Below are positions 26,907 to 36,662 of a stretch of 45,459 nucleotides of DNA, in pieces; within the stretch, counting starts at the first letter, position 1, and each line of letters starts with the position of its first letter. A model generated the notes under the pieces. The model ran no database searches. It saw only the letters and a list, made by a program, of their open reading frames with translations, and was not told where the DNA came from. The DNA is taken from IMG/VR virus record IMGVR_UViG_3300005295_000006, positions 1 to 45,459 of that record; one strand, 5' to 3'. The DNA is from a virus. Position numbers and translations under genes: made by a program.

Positions 26907-28601
26907 GTGGCGGCTCAGGCAACAGCGAAGGAAAGAGCGGCGTGGGAATGGGAACGCAGCCTGTCGATCATGACCGAAGAGGAACTCCTCGAGGGGTTCT
27001 CGGGCAAGAAGTCCCGAGGCCCCATCGAGGACATGCTCGAGACCACGCTCGAACAGGCGGTCAAGGGTCACAACCCGGTCTGGTTCCTGTCGCTGTCGTG
27101 CTGGTTCGACAACGATCCGTCGATGCTCTACCCGCCGTTCCATCGCGACGTGCTGTGCCGGGAGCTCCTACGCTTCCACTTCGAGCCGAAGGGGGACTTT
27201 CAGGGTCACATCTTCCTCTGCCCGAAGGACACCTTCAAGACGACCTTCGGGCTCTGCTACTGCCAGTTCCGGCTATCTCGGGCGAAGCTGCTCGAAGGGC
27301 GGGACGACAGCCTGTGCATCCGGCACCACAAGGAGGACTTTGCCGCAGCCGACCTGAACATGCTGAAGCTGCGGTACTCCCGCCATCCCTGGACGAAACG
27401 CTTCCACCCGGAGATGGTGAACCTTGCGAAGCGGTTTGGGAACGATACGGAGTTCGATCTCCCCGGCCGGATACGCGACAAGTCGGGAGCGATCGAACCC
27501 TCCGTGTATGCGGTCGGCCGGAAGACGGTTACGGCCGGCTGGAAATTCGGCCTGATATTCAACGACGACCTCGTGACCGAAGAGCAACTCCGGTCTTTGG
27601 CCGAGCGTGAAGATGCGAAGAACTGCTACGAATTCGGACGCATCATGCTGGACGCCAAGCGGGGGAAGGAATTGACCGTCGGGCATCGCTGGCATGTGGA
27701 AGACCTGTACGGGACCTTGCTTGCTGCGAAGACACGGACGGGCGTGCCTTTGTACACGAGCAAGGTCCTGTCAGCTATCGACGAGAACGGGGACCCGCTG
27801 ACCGAGCGCCATTCGAAGGAATGGCTCGAGGGGGAGCGCGAGGCCGAGATTGCCCGCACCGGGTCTGACCAGATCTTTCAGGCCGTCCGCCTCAACAAGC
27901 CCCAAAGAACCGGCGACGTGCGGTTCGACCCGTCCTGGTACTCCTGGTTCTCCCGGCAGACGAAGGAATGGCGATCGAAGGTCGCGAACATGCGGAAGGT
28001 GCTGTTCTGCGACACGGCCCACAAAGACCAGGGCAGCGCCGGGCGCGGCGACAACGCCGTGATCGGGGTGATGGGCTTCGATTACGAGAAGGGCATCCTA
28101 CAGAAATACCGGCTCGATCTCGTCGTCTCCGATACCTGGGACATCTACGACTGCGGGCGCGAGCTGCTCAACGTCGCGAAGCGCTGGGGGCTGGTGAACG
28201 GACTGTTCTTCGCCGAAGAGCATGGGCAGAAGAGTAGCGTCTACGTCATGCAGCGCGAGATGACGAAGGACGGATGGCGCGGGCGCGGGGTGCCTATCAA
28301 GGGCATGGGCACAAAAAACGTCAAGGCCGATCGGATCAACGCCTATCTGATGGAGTTCAAGGCGGGCCGGATTCACACCGACGAGTCTCTCCCGAATCTG
28401 GAGCGTGACAAGCTGGAGCACCAGAACTGGACCCCGCAGACGAGCCACGGGGACGATATTGTCGATATGTGGGCCCTGAGCTGCCACCCGATCGTGATGG
28501 AGGAGCTCGGGCTTCAGGACATTCAGGACGACCAGGAAGACACCATGTTCGGCCCACAAGAGCCGGTTTACGAGTCCCACTCCCGCTACTCGCCCTACTG
28601 A
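26907..28601 (+). CDS. terL-like: Terminase large subunit
   Basis: GTG at 26907; 564 aa. ATPase domain: degenerate Walker A CPKDTFKTTF (residues 105-114) and Walker B FGLIFNDDL (214-222). Nuclease domain of RNase H fold: VLFCDTAHKD (Asp369), LFFAEEHG (Glu437/438), HGDDIVDMWAL (Asp516-520). It translocates DNA into the prohead and cuts it. The Walker A lacks the usual first glycine (GxxxxGKT), which is common in terminases. Confidence 0.92.
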   Translation: MAAQATAKERAAWEWERSLSIMTEEELLEGFSGKKSRGPIEDMLETTLEQAVKGHNPVWFLSLSCWFDNDPSMLYPPFHRDVLCRELLRFHFEPKGDFQGHIFLCPKDTFKTTFGLCYCQFRLSRAKLLEGRDDSLCIRHHKEDFAAADLNMLKLRYSRHPWTKRFHPEMVNLAKRFGNDTEFDLPGRIRDKSGAIEPSVYAVGRKTVTAGWKFGLIFNDDLVTEEQLRSLAEREDAKNCYEFGRIMLDAKRGKELTVGHRWHVEDLYGTLLAAKTRTGVPLYTSKVLSAIDENGDPLTERHSKEWLEGEREAEIARTGSDQIFQAVRLNKPQRTGDVRFDPSWYSWFSRQTKEWRSKVANMRKVLFCDTAHKDQGSAGRGDNAVIGVMGFDYEKGILQKYRLDLVVSDTWDIYDCGRELLNVAKRWGLVNGLFFAEEHGQKSSVYVMQREMTKDGWRGRGVPIKGMGTKNVKADRINAYLMEFKAGRIHTDESLPNLERDKLEHQNWTPQTSHGDDIVDMWALSCHPIVMEELGLQDIQDDQEDTMFGPQEPVYESHSRYSPY

Positions 28602-28610
28602 GGAGAAGCA

Positions 28611-29123
28611 ATGGCAGTCACATCGAGAAAACTGTACGACACGGGCCGGCCGGGCGAGGTCATGGCCGTCATCCGCGGGTCCATGACTCCGGGCATCGGC
28701 GCGGGGGACAATGACGACATCCTCCTGCCCGCGAACGATCCGGTCTACTGCGGCCTGTCCATTCTGGACGGCCACGCCTTCTGTGCGAACGCCGAGTTTA
28801 CCGAGGCAGGCGGAACCATCAGCGTCGGGATCATCCTGAAGTCGGCCGATGCCAGCTTCGGCAGCGTGACGATTGCTACCCTTCTGAGCGCCGTCACCGC
28901 CGCGTCGGCTGCCGGCGGGGTCAATGTCCACATTCCCGTAGTGGGGGCTGCCGGTACTGGATTGCCGGCTACGGCGGTCGGTCTCGTCGCTGGACTGCCG
29001 ATTTCTATGGGCAATCCGACGATGGTGCCGAACATCCGCGTCCGCGTGAACACCGGGATCACCGATGCACCCCTTGTCGACTACCTCGTGTTTCTCCGCT
29101 GCGTCGGAGCGAAGAGGAGCTAA
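28611..29123 (+). CDS. Structural beta-rich protein, 170 aa
   Basis: ATG with GAGGAG upstream. Ala/Gly/Val-rich beta-strand pattern (GGTISVGIILKSADASFGSV, VHIPVVGAAGTGL, IRVRVNTG, VDYLVFLRCVG) without enzyme motifs. Between large terminase and portal; probably a capsid decoration or head-fibre protein by position. Confidence 0.65.
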   Translation: MAVTSRKLYDTGRPGEVMAVIRGSMTPGIGAGDNDDILLPANDPVYCGLSILDGHAFCANAEFTEAGGTISVGIILKSADASFGSVTIATLLSAVTAASAAGGVNVHIPVVGAAGTGLPATAVGLVAGLPISMGNPTMVPNIRVRVNTGITDAPLVDYLVFLRCVGAKRS

Positions 29124-31007
29124 GTGGAGCCGATAACGGCTGGCTTTCCAGCCGAGCTCACCAAAGCAATCAATCAGGCCCGGGCCGAGGAGTTCGTTCT
29201 CGAATTCATCAGCCGGTGCAAACCGCAGCGGAACCAGCGTCTCCCGATTTGGGACGAGATGCTGGAGAACCGCTTGGTGACGCCGCGGTCCTACCGCTAC
29301 CCCAGCGGCGACATGACGACGTTCGGGGTCGCCGGAACGCCGTCCTATACCCGCCGGAGAAGCCTGCTCAAAAACCCGGAATCCCACCAAATCGTCGAGA
29401 CCCTGAAGGCCAAAACCGCAGGGCTCCTACTCGGAGACGCGGGGTTTGTGCAGGCTCTTCCGGTTGGGCGCGAGGACTGGGACGGCGCTGAAACCGTGTC
29501 CCACCTGGAGGAGGTCTCCTTCACGCGCCCGGGGAATTTCCGCCCGATGTTCGAATGGTTCGACGACATTCTCACGTTCGGCAACGGGTACATCGAGTGC
29601 GGCTGGGAACTGGAGTACGACACCGTGCTTCAGCGTTTCGCCGTCCGGAACAGTGCCGGGGAAGTCGCCTCCCGCTACGGGTACGCGAAACGCAAGGTCA
29701 AAGACTGCATGTACCTCCGGACCCGGGATCCCTACGACATCTTCCGGGATCCATCGGCCTCCAACTTCCGGGACTCTCTCGGCGTCGTGATCCGTGGCCG
29801 GGTGACGGCCCAGCAGGCTCGGGATGCCACGCTGCGGGATCATCGCCAGTGGGACAAAGAGGAAGTCGAGCAGGCGATCAAGATCGGCACGCGCGACTTT
29901 AAGGCCGGCTGGGACGAGAACCTGAAGCGCAACGACATGCACATGCCACCCGACGACTACGGCATGATGACCTGCTTCGAGTTCTGGGGGACGGTGCCGT
30001 GGAAGCCGGATCCGGAGGATGGCGGGGAGTTCTACGCGGACGGCGTGCGGCGCCGCTGCATCACGATTCTCAACGGTCGCTGCGTCTACGACGGACCGAT
30101 CCAGCTTCTGGGCGGAAAGATCCCGATCGTCGAGGGCGTGATGAACCCGCTCGCTGGTAGGCCGTGGGGCTTCACGCCCTTGGAAGCGATCCGGTTCATT
30201 CAGGACCACCAGGACACGATGCTCATGCTCTTGCAGGACGCAGCCATTGAGGCCGTCCGGGGCGGCTGGCTCATCCAGACCGGTAGCAACCTCAACCCGC
30301 AGGCGCTCGAACGCAGGCGCATCGGGCAGAGCTTCCAGACCACCGGGAACCCTGAGACGGTCATGGCGCCCATCCCGCTCAACACGAACGGATACCTACA
30401 GGCGGCGATGGCCTACGACGGCGGGACGAACATGATGCGCCAGGCAACGGGTGTCTCGGACGTGGTGCAGGGCATTCAGACGGGTGGGCGGCGCACCGCG
30501 GCAGAGGCTACTGAGCTCTTCCGAAGCGCCATTGGTCGGGCTGACCTCATGGCGCGAGTGCTCGAGACCGACGCGCTCCCGATTCTCGGGGGTCTCGTGC
30601 TCGACCGTTGGCAGCAGTTCATCCCCGATGAGGGACAGCTTATGCGCCGGGTGGGCGAGAAGCAGCCCTTCCATGTGACCTTCTTCGACATCGACGGCGA
30701 CTACGACCTGGAGTTCGTCGGCAGCCGCCAGGCCATGAGCCGGCCGCAGCGGGCCCTGGCGCTCAAGGAGTGCATTCAGACCCTCATCTCGAATCCTTAC
30801 ATCGCGGCGCATGTGAACTGGGGGGCGCTGATCGGGCAGTACTTCGAGGAAGGGCTTCAGCGCCGGGATTTCGAGAAGTTCATGGCGAGCGAAGGCGAGG
30901 CGGTTGATCAACTCCGGGTGCTCGGACTGATGAACCCCGGTTCTGGACAACCATCGCCCCCGAGAAACGGGCCTCCTGAAGCGCCCGGATTGTCGGCGGC
31001 CGCATGA
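29124..31007 (+). CDS. Portal protein, 627 aa
   Basis: GTG immediately after the preceding TAA, with AGAGGAG upstream. The length and position directly downstream of terminase fit a podovirus portal. Visible features: PFEWFDDILTFGNGYIECGW-like region at about 140-165 (wing/clip), a QDHQDTMLMLLQDAAIEAVRG stem helix near 370, and a tail with Pro/Gly. It forms the dodecameric DNA channel. Assigned from context and general pattern; no single diagnostic motif. Confidence 0.82.
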   Translation: MEPITAGFPAELTKAINQARAEEFVLEFISRCKPQRNQRLPIWDEMLENRLVTPRSYRYPSGDMTTFGVAGTPSYTRRRSLLKNPESHQIVETLKAKTAGLLLGDAGFVQALPVGREDWDGAETVSHLEEVSFTRPGNFRPMFEWFDDILTFGNGYIECGWELEYDTVLQRFAVRNSAGEVASRYGYAKRKVKDCMYLRTRDPYDIFRDPSASNFRDSLGVVIRGRVTAQQARDATLRDHRQWDKEEVEQAIKIGTRDFKAGWDENLKRNDMHMPPDDYGMMTCFEFWGTVPWKPDPEDGGEFYADGVRRRCITILNGRCVYDGPIQLLGGKIPIVEGVMNPLAGRPWGFTPLEAIRFIQDHQDTMLMLLQDAAIEAVRGGWLIQTGSNLNPQALERRRIGQSFQTTGNPETVMAPIPLNTNGYLQAAMAYDGGTNMMRQATGVSDVVQGIQTGGRRTAAEATELFRSAIGRADLMARVLETDALPILGGLVLDRWQQFIPDEGQLMRRVGEKQPFHVTFFDIDGDYDLEFVGSRQAMSRPQRALALKECIQTLISNPYIAAHVNWGALIGQYFEEGLQRRDFEKFMASEGEAVDQLRVLGLMNPGSGQPSPPRNGPPEAPGLSAAA

Positions 31008-31345
31008 AGAGCCTGAAGGAACTCAGTCTCGGCGAGCGGGTCAAGGAGTACCTCGGATATGAAACGGATCCGATTGACCCGAAGGACATAGAAAGGGATC
31101 TCGAGCTTGCGAAGGAAGAGCAACGAGCCAAGGAGCTAGAAGAGGCCGAGGCCCGGGACCTTCGCACCGCCCTGGCAGCAGCGGCGCGTCACTTGCTGCC
31201 TTACCTGAGACTGGATCTGGATGAGGTACGCGGTCGTCTGGCCCGTGCAGCTACGCAGGGGAATCAGTACGAAACCGCGTATTGGTCGGGTCATCTGGAA
31301 CGGCTCTTGGGAATCATCCGAAACATGGAGGACGCCCGGCCCTGA
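31004..31345 (+). CDS. Helical hypothetical protein, 113 aa
   Basis: ATG overlaps the portal stop (ATGA). Highly charged coiled coil (DIERDLELAKEEQRAKELEE) from residues 20-55, then a second helical segment. Located between portal and scaffold, so it may assist prohead assembly. Function unknown. Confidence 0.6.
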   Translation: MKSLKELSLGERVKEYLGYETDPIDPKDIERDLELAKEEQRAKELEEAEARDLRTALAAAARHLLPYLRLDLDEVRGRLARAATQGNQYETAYWSGHLERLLGIIRNMEDARP

Positions 31346-31372
31346 GCCGGACCTTCGATTGAGGAGAATGCA

Positions 31373-32218
31373 ATGCCCGATGAGAGCGTGACCGGCGTAC
31401 CGCCGGGTACCACGACAGGCTTACCGGACACTGTGCCCACGCCCGCTACGCCCGATCCGGCTGCCTCCGGAGAGGTGCGGGAGACGGAACCGGGGACGCA
31501 GCCAGTTGATCTTGCAACCGAACTCCGCCAGCTATCCAGGCGTTTTCAGCGCTTCGAACGCGACAACGAGCACGATCGCCGCCTCCGCGACAAGTGGGGC
31601 AGCGAGATGGGCGAGATTCGCAATCTCCTGAAAGGACTCCCGGCCCAGCTAACCCCTGGACGGGATCCGGTTAAGGAGAACGAACGCTACCAAAACGACC
31701 CGGCCGGATTCATCAGCGACAAACTCGACGAGCTGATGAAGCGTGCGGGCGGAGTTGCGGACGGTACGACAACGCCAGCGCCGAACGAAGACACGGGAGG
31801 CGAGTCGCGGGAGCAGTTCCTCCAGCGCATCGCCGATGCGTCAGAAGACTTTCAGCAGGATTTCCCCGATGTGGTCAAGTACCACGACCAGATCGATGCG
31901 ATGCTCCGGTCAGAGACGTACCGTGTCTACGACAGGGACGGGAAACTTAACGTCTACAAGTCGATCAAGTCGGCGTATAACGATGCCGTGCTCGCCGCAA
32001 GAGGTGGCAGGACGACTGCCGCTGCCGCAGGCCGGGTGGCTGGAGCCATCGAAGCCGCGAAGGCCGGTGCCTCAGTTACGGGAGTCAGCGCGTCCGGAGC
32101 CGAACGCGCAACTCTCAAGGGACTCGATCCGAGCCAGCTCCGCGGCAAGAGCCGCAAGGAACTGGAAGCTCTAGGGCAGAGTCTCGGACTCATCCCTGCA
32201 AACGATAGACCGAGGTAG
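31373..32218 (+). CDS. Scaffolding-like protein, 281 aa
   Basis: ATG with GAGGAG. The N-terminal 45 residues are Pro/Thr/Glu-rich and disordered, followed by a charged helix (LRQLSRRFQRFERDNEHDRR), polar linkers and an Ala/Gly-rich segment, ending with a basic C-terminus (LRGKSRKELEALGQSLGLIP), a usual coat-binding tail in scaffold proteins. Directly before the major capsid gene, the standard scaffold position. Confidence 0.75.
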   Translation: MPDESVTGVPPGTTTGLPDTVPTPATPDPAASGEVRETEPGTQPVDLATELRQLSRRFQRFERDNEHDRRLRDKWGSEMGEIRNLLKGLPAQLTPGRDPVKENERYQNDPAGFISDKLDELMKRAGGVADGTTTPAPNEDTGGESREQFLQRIADASEDFQQDFPDVVKYHDQIDAMLRSETYRVYDRDGKLNVYKSIKSAYNDAVLAARGGRTTAAAAGRVAGAIEAAKAGASVTGVSASGAERATLKGLDPSQLRGKSRKELEALGQSLGLIPANDRPR

Positions 32219-32221
32219 GTC

Positions 32222-33277
32222 ATGGCAGTAACACCGTACAGTACTACAGTCGGCGCCAGCGCCGGGCAAATCGGTGAGGTTCTCCAGAGCGAATGGCTCC
32301 AGAGAACTTTCCTCGATTTCCTGGCCCCTGGCGTCACGCTGAACCAGTACGGCACGGACGTACACATGCCCACTTCGACCGCTCGGAAAGCCCGCTGGCT
32401 CGTGATGTCTCGAATCACTCCGGACGCTTCGCCTACGGCGAACACCGAAGGATTCAACAGCCCGACCACAGCACGCACTACCGACGTGACTGCCTTCGAC
32501 GCGACGGTTGTCGAGTATGATGACTACATCCAGATCAGCACACTCCTCGACCTCACCGCGATCAACGGCACCACGCAGGGACTCGCAGATCTCGTCGCCC
32601 AGTTGGCGAAGGAGCAGTGCGAGAACGTGTTGCACGTCGAGCTGGAGAACCACGCGCTGGCGGCCGATGCCGACATTTCGGAAATCGACTTGGCGGACAA
32701 CAGCATTTTCGACACCGATGAACTCTTCAAGGCCGAATCCTTGAAGCGCATCGCGAAGAAAATGCGCTCTGGATTCGTCAAGCCGCATCCGAAAGCGAAG
32801 ACCGGAAGGAAGTTCATTCTCGCGGCTTCCAACCGGATTTTCTTCGAGTATGTCGGGGACTCCGCCGCCATGAGCGGTGGAACGAACATCAGCCTGGCAG
32901 TCGCGCAGGCTGTTCGGCATCTCTCTCCCTCGAACCCCACGACCCAGGCAGACCTGGAGCGCGGGTACTTCGATGCGGGAGATACGCACCCTGGCATGTT
33001 CGGTGTCGAGCTCCAGCTTTCCGAATCCGATCGGACGATCAGCCGTACCGTGAATGCCGGATCCGTAGCGTGTCAGAACAACTATGTGTTCGGCAATCAG
33101 GCGTTCGGGATCGTCGATCTTCAGACCGATCTGGCAAGTCCGGCGATCATCAAGAAAGTGCCGGGTCCCAGCACGGTCAGTCAGCCGACCAACGCTTTCC
33201 AGACGATTGGCTACCGACTCCGGTTCGCGTCCAAGCTGTTCCAGGCCGCGAGCATGATGAAGTTCGCCAGCGTCTAA
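32222..33277 (+). CDS. Major capsid protein, N4-gp56 type
   Basis: The 351-aa protein carries the N4-gp56-family pattern: LLxxxLAPGVTLNQYG region, R-x-SRITPDASPTANTEGFNS, TDVTAFDATVVEYDDYIQIS, then LLDLTAINGTTQGLADLVAQ. The fold is HK97-like. ATG with GAGGTAGG upstream. A hairpin follows the stop, perhaps limiting read-through so that capsid is the most abundant product. Probable client of the phage GroES. Confidence 0.88.
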   Translation: MAVTPYSTTVGASAGQIGEVLQSEWLQRTFLDFLAPGVTLNQYGTDVHMPTSTARKARWLVMSRITPDASPTANTEGFNSPTTARTTDVTAFDATVVEYDDYIQISTLLDLTAINGTTQGLADLVAQLAKEQCENVLHVELENHALAADADISEIDLADNSIFDTDELFKAESLKRIAKKMRSGFVKPHPKAKTGRKFILAASNRIFFEYVGDSAAMSGGTNISLAVAQAVRHLSPSNPTTQADLERGYFDAGDTHPGMFGVELQLSESDRTISRTVNAGSVACQNNYVFGNQAFGIVDLQTDLASPAIIKKVPGPSTVSQPTNAFQTIGYRLRFASKLFQAASMMKFASV

Positions 33278-33301
33278 GACAGCAACCACTACCTGTACCT
33301 G

Positions 33302-33327
33302 ATCCGGGCCTCGCAAGGGGCCCGGGT
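33302..33327 (+). terminator. Hairpin after the capsid gene
   Basis: ATCCGGGCC (33302-33310) pairs with GGCCCGGGT (33319-33327), nine pairs with one G-T, loop TCGCAAGG. Only TTGA follows, so it is a weak or partial terminator, or an mRNA 3' stabiliser for the capsid transcript. A similar GC hairpin follows the fibre gene near 44640. Confidence 0.45.
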
Positions 33328-33338
33328 TGAGGAACAAG

Positions 33339-33737
33339 ATGGCAAGGGAAGTTCTGAAGCAGCGTAGCGTCGACGACCTTGGCAACGGCGTCAGTGCCCG
33401 GGAACTCGTAGACCGCATGGCGAAGGTCGTTCCCGGACTCTACATTGCCGAAGCCTATGGGACGCCAGGGAATCCTGCGATTACGTCCCTGCGTCAGCGC
33501 ATGGTCGGCGAGGATGCACGGCGGGCCTTTGACTCGATGGACGTGGACAGTAAGCAGATCGACAACTATCTGACCCCGCTGTACCGGGGGGTCCTGCCAG
33601 AGCATGATCTCTGGAGTTCTGACGGCAAGAAGCCGCTTATCTACGGGTGGCGGCACGTTCTCTTACTCGTAGCAAACCAGTGCAAAGTTAGTCTGAGAGA
33701 CCTGGAGGCCGCGACTGGCCTTCACGTCTACGACTAA
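33339..33737 (+). CDS. Hypothetical head-region protein, 132 aa
   Basis: ATG at 33339 (the upstream start at 33327 is within the hairpin). The protein is helical at the N-terminus (VSARELVDRMAKVVPGLYIA) with a C-terminal RHVLLLVANQCKVSLRDLEA segment. No motif recognised. Position suggests a head completion function. Confidence 0.6.
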   Translation: MAREVLKQRSVDDLGNGVSARELVDRMAKVVPGLYIAEAYGTPGNPAITSLRQRMVGEDARRAFDSMDVDSKQIDNYLTPLYRGVLPEHDLWSSDGKKPLIYGWRHVLLLVANQCKVSLRDLEAATGLHVYD

Positions 33738-33746
33738 GGAGCCGTG

Positions 33747-34280
33747 ATGTCGTTCAAGGAAAAAGATCCGTGGGACAACTGCAATCACACCTGGCACGAC
33801 CCGTCCGATCTGCCAATCGCTACCCGCGGGGCCATTCTCACGATCTGGGAGATGCCGAAACAGGAGCGGATCGACAGCTTCTCGGTGAAGGGGCGCCGGC
33901 TGAACCTGAGCCTGGACCCAGGCCGATACGTCATCGTGCACAACCACCCGGCCAACGGCTGGCAGTGCTACGTCTCGGTCGATTGTGACGCCAGGGAGTA
34001 CGCTGAAACCTGCCGCCTCCTCAAGCTGGGGAAGATCGACGGCATGACCTCGGCCGTGACCTCCGAGGGCACGGTGCACCAGTGCACGATCTTGAACTGC
34101 AAGTTCGTCTCAGGGTCCAGGGTGGAGATGATCCGGCACGTCCGTAAACACAACCCGCGGATCATGGAAGACGAGCAGAGCGCGCTGAACATCACCGGCC
34201 CGACCGCAGAAGAGAGCCGCAGCGTGAAGCGCCAGGCGATCAAGGACCAGATCCGGAACCTGGAGCCGATCGAGACCTAA
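33747..34280 (+). CDS. Head-region protein with a C2H2 zinc finger, 177 aa
   Basis: ATG at 33747, five bases after AAGGAG; GTG 33744 is too close. Residues 113-135 match the C2H2 consensus exactly: Cys113-x4-Cys118-x12-His131-x3-His135. Other Cys/His pairs occur near the N-terminus (NCNHTWHD) and NHPANGWQC. The N-terminal 100 residues are beta-rich. Canonical C2H2 spacing is uncommon in phage structural blocks. It could bind DNA at the portal or act in transcription; unclear. Confidence 0.65.
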   Translation: MSFKEKDPWDNCNHTWHDPSDLPIATRGAILTIWEMPKQERIDSFSVKGRRLNLSLDPGRYVIVHNHPANGWQCYVSVDCDAREYAETCRLLKLGKIDGMTSAVTSEGTVHQCTILNCKFVSGSRVEMIRHVRKHNPRIMEDEQSALNITGPTAEESRSVKRQAIKDQIRNLEPIET

Positions 34281-34289
34281 GAGGGAACC

Positions 34290-35009
34290 ATGCCGGCAGG
34301 ACCAGCTACAGGGCTTTCACTCCAGACCAGGACGCGGCTTCAGTCCGTGCAGGAGATCTCGTCCTGGATCGGGGCGTCCGATGATCCGCGGCTTAACGCT
34401 TCGGCCGGGGTCGAGTTGGACTCGGCCATTCGGCGTCTGAACGCCTACAAGTGGACATTCTGCCGGAGAATGCAGGAAATCACCCTCCTGGATCAGGAGA
34501 GGAACTACCCGCTCGACAGCATTTTTCGCTCGCACCTGGGGGCGCTGCTATCGGACGATCAGGGACGACCGGCCTGTATTTTCCCCTTCAAGACCTACCA
34601 GGATTACCTAAAAGATTATCCAATGGCCGAGGCCACCACGGAAACCGGAACTCCCTCCCTTTACACAGTCCGGTCGCCCGAGTCTGACAACGTGATCCGC
34701 GTGGCCCCCATGCCGATCACCGGAAACGGTGCCGGGAAGAAAATCTTCTTGCACTACCACACCATCATTGCCTTCGCGCGGGATCCGGGGGAAGCCCTCG
34801 TGGTTCCGCAGAGCGTGGACGAACTGATCAAGTGGATGGCGCTCGAAACTTTCATCCCGAAACAGGGGTCCGACCGCGGAAAGTCCGATACCGTCACCAC
34901 AATCTTGAAAGGCAATGGAATGGACCGCCCAGGCCTGTGGAATCAGGTCATGTTCGAGTTCCAAGACCACGGGGAGATCGAGCTCATCCCGTGGATGACT
35001 CCGGTGTAA
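34290..35009 (+). CDS. Head-tail adaptor / tail tubular protein A-like, 239 aa
   Basis: ATG with GAGGG. N-terminal helices (LQTRTRLQSVQEISSWIG, VELDSAIRRLNAYKWTF) are followed by LLDQERNYPLDS and a beta domain with IRVAPMPI and LHYHTIIA, then ALVVPQSVDELIKWMALETF. This pattern resembles T7 gp11-type adaptors that bind the portal. Assignment from pattern and order; no decisive motif. Confidence 0.72.
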   Translation: MPAGPATGLSLQTRTRLQSVQEISSWIGASDDPRLNASAGVELDSAIRRLNAYKWTFCRRMQEITLLDQERNYPLDSIFRSHLGALLSDDQGRPACIFPFKTYQDYLKDYPMAEATTETGTPSLYTVRSPESDNVIRVAPMPITGNGAGKKIFLHYHTIIAFARDPGEALVVPQSVDELIKWMALETFIPKQGSDRGKSDTVTTILKGNGMDRPGLWNQVMFEFQDHGEIELIPWMTPV

Positions 35010-35011
35010 CG

Positions 35012-35437
35012 ATGCCAGTCACGAGCCTGCCAGGGGAGGAAATCTCGGTGCCGCTGACCTATGTGTCTTATTCGTTCGAGCGTCAGCTTCAGGACGGAGA
35101 CTTCCTCTTCAAGAATCTCAACATCGCGAGGACTGGCTTCAGCGCCACGGTAGTCCAGGCGCACATCCGGGCCGACATGGGACCAAACGGAGGCACCGCG
35201 GTCCTGCGCATTCAGGACGATCCGACAAGTCCGTCAGGCTTGGTCGATCTCAATATTCTCGATACGGCCGGAAGCGAGGTCGATCAGGAGTTCGATGCTG
35301 GCGGCTTCGGGGGTGCCACGCTCATCAATCAACTATCGTTCAGCGTTGCGGGAGGTCGCAAGCTGTCCGCAAGGGTCGTCACGGCACGGAGCCTCGAGGG
35401 CCCCGGATGCCTCATCCTGGGGATTCAATATGCGTAG
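35012..35437 (+). CDS. Beta-sandwich tail/fibre-related protein, 141 aa
   Basis: ATG at 35012 just after the adaptor stop. Beta pattern [51 protein letters not shown] resembles carbohydrate-binding or decoration domains. Overlaps the next start by 8 bases. Function unknown. Confidence 0.6.
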   Translation: MPVTSLPGEEISVPLTYVSYSFERQLQDGDFLFKNLNIARTGFSATVVQAHIRADMGPNGGTAVLRIQDDPTSPSGLVDLNILDTAGSEVDQEFDAGGFGGATLINQLSFSVAGGRKLSARVVTARSLEGPGCLILGIQYA

Positions 35438-36662
35438 AGCACTGTTCTGTCTGGCCGCCCTCCTTGCCGTCTTGACCCTGGCTCCGACCTACTCGGACGT
35501 GACAGTGCTGCGTACCTTCAAGCCGCCCTACGTTTCGCCCTGTCCGTCTGGGGCCTGCTCTCCGACTGACAAGGTGGTTATCTGTCAGAACACCGATGCG
35601 TGGTACAAGTGCGAGGCAGGGACTTGGGCTCTGATTTCCGGTGGGTCCGGGGAGACGAACACTTGCAGCAACGTGGGCGTAGGCGGCGTCGGCGCCTTCA
35701 AGCAAAAGACGGGAGTGAACTTCGAATTCCGCAACATCAATGTCGGGTCATCCAAGATAACGGCCACCCTGGATGCCCCCAACAACGAGATCGACATCGA
35801 TGCCGTAGAAGCGAACTTCAGCCATGCCAACATCGGCGGGAACCTCCCGGTCTCCAAGCTGAACTCCGGCACCTCCGCCTCGAACGCCACCTTCTGGCGC
35901 GGCGATGGAGTATGGGCGACTCCGGCCGGAGCTGGAGACACCTCGAGCAACACGGCCACGAGCGTCGATTCCGAAATTGTCCTTTTCAGTTCCACCACCG
36001 GGAAGCTGGTAAAGCGGGCCACCGGAACGGGCATCGTCCATGCGACGAGCGGGGTCTACTCAGCGTCGAACGTGAACCTCGCAACGGAGGTCTCCGGGAA
36101 TCTTCCGGTAGGGAACCTCGGATCCGGCACTGGGGCCAGCGCCAACACCTTCTGGCAGGGGAACGGAGCCTGGGCTGCCGTGGATATTGCGACGGCGGAC
36201 ATTACGGGGAATCTTCCGGTCAGCAAGCTCAACTCTGGGACAGGCGCCTCATCCTCTACGTTCTGGAGGGGCGATGGGTCCTGGGCCACTCCGAGCCCTG
36301 GCGTCACGCTCACCAAAAATATCACCGTTCTAGCGCCGACCAATGCCGAGAACGATACGATCTTTTTCACCCCGGTTGGCATCACGATTACGGGCGTGCA
36401 TGTCGTTGCTCGCGGGTCCGCGACGCCATCCCTGACGTTCCAGATCAAGAGGGGCCTGGCGCGCAGCTTATCGGACGCTGACGTGACTACCTCTTACGTC
36501 CTGAGCGTGGCGAACTGCCTGAACGCCCTCGGATCCGGGTGCGATCCGACCGTGAACCTCCCCAATACCGTGCCGGCAAACTCCTGGGTATGGCTCGTCA
36601 CTACCGCCCAGAGCGGCACGGTCAACGAGTTCGCGGCGTCTATCAAGTATACGGAGCCATAA
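35430..36662 (+). CDS. Tail-fibre-like protein with N-terminal signal peptide, 410 aa
   Basis: ATG at 35430. The first 22 residues ([20 protein letters not shown], then YS) form a Sec signal peptide, unexpected for a virion protein. Cys-containing [20 protein letters not shown] follows. Three fibre repeats of the type [11 protein letters not shown]-x-ASxxTFW-RGDG-WATP start near residues 138, 224 and 261. The C-terminal beta domain ([20 protein letters not shown]) ends at SIKYTEP. Tail fibre by repeats; secreted protein by signal. TAATG overlap with the next gene, which also has a signal peptide. Confidence 0.75.
   Translation: MRRALFCLAALLAVLTLAPTYSDVTVLRTFKPPYVSPCPSGACSPTDKVVICQNTDAWYKCEAGTWALISGGSGETNTCSNVGVGGVGAFKQKTGVNFEFRNINVGSSKITATLDAPNNEIDIDAVEANFSHANIGGNLPVSKLNSGTSASNATFWRGDGVWATPAGAGDTSSNTATSVDSEIVLFSSTTGKLVKRATGTGIVHATSGVYSASNVNLATEVSGNLPVGNLGSGTGASANTFWQGNGAWAAVDIATADITGNLPVSKLNSGTGASSSTFWRGDGSWATPSPGVTLTKNITVLAPTNAENDTIFFTPVGITITGVHVVARGSATPSLTFQIKRGLARSLSDADVTTSYVLSVANCLNALGSGCDPTVNLPNTVPANSWVWLVTTAQSGTVNEFAASIKYTEP

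Noticed and set aside
28098-29390. 430-codon minus-strand frame across terminase and its neighbour
   Set aside because: Antisense to the terminase nuclease domain, whose motifs prove the plus strand is coding.
32171-33418. 415-codon minus-strand frame opposite the capsid gene
   Set aside because: Antisense to the clearly recognised major capsid protein.
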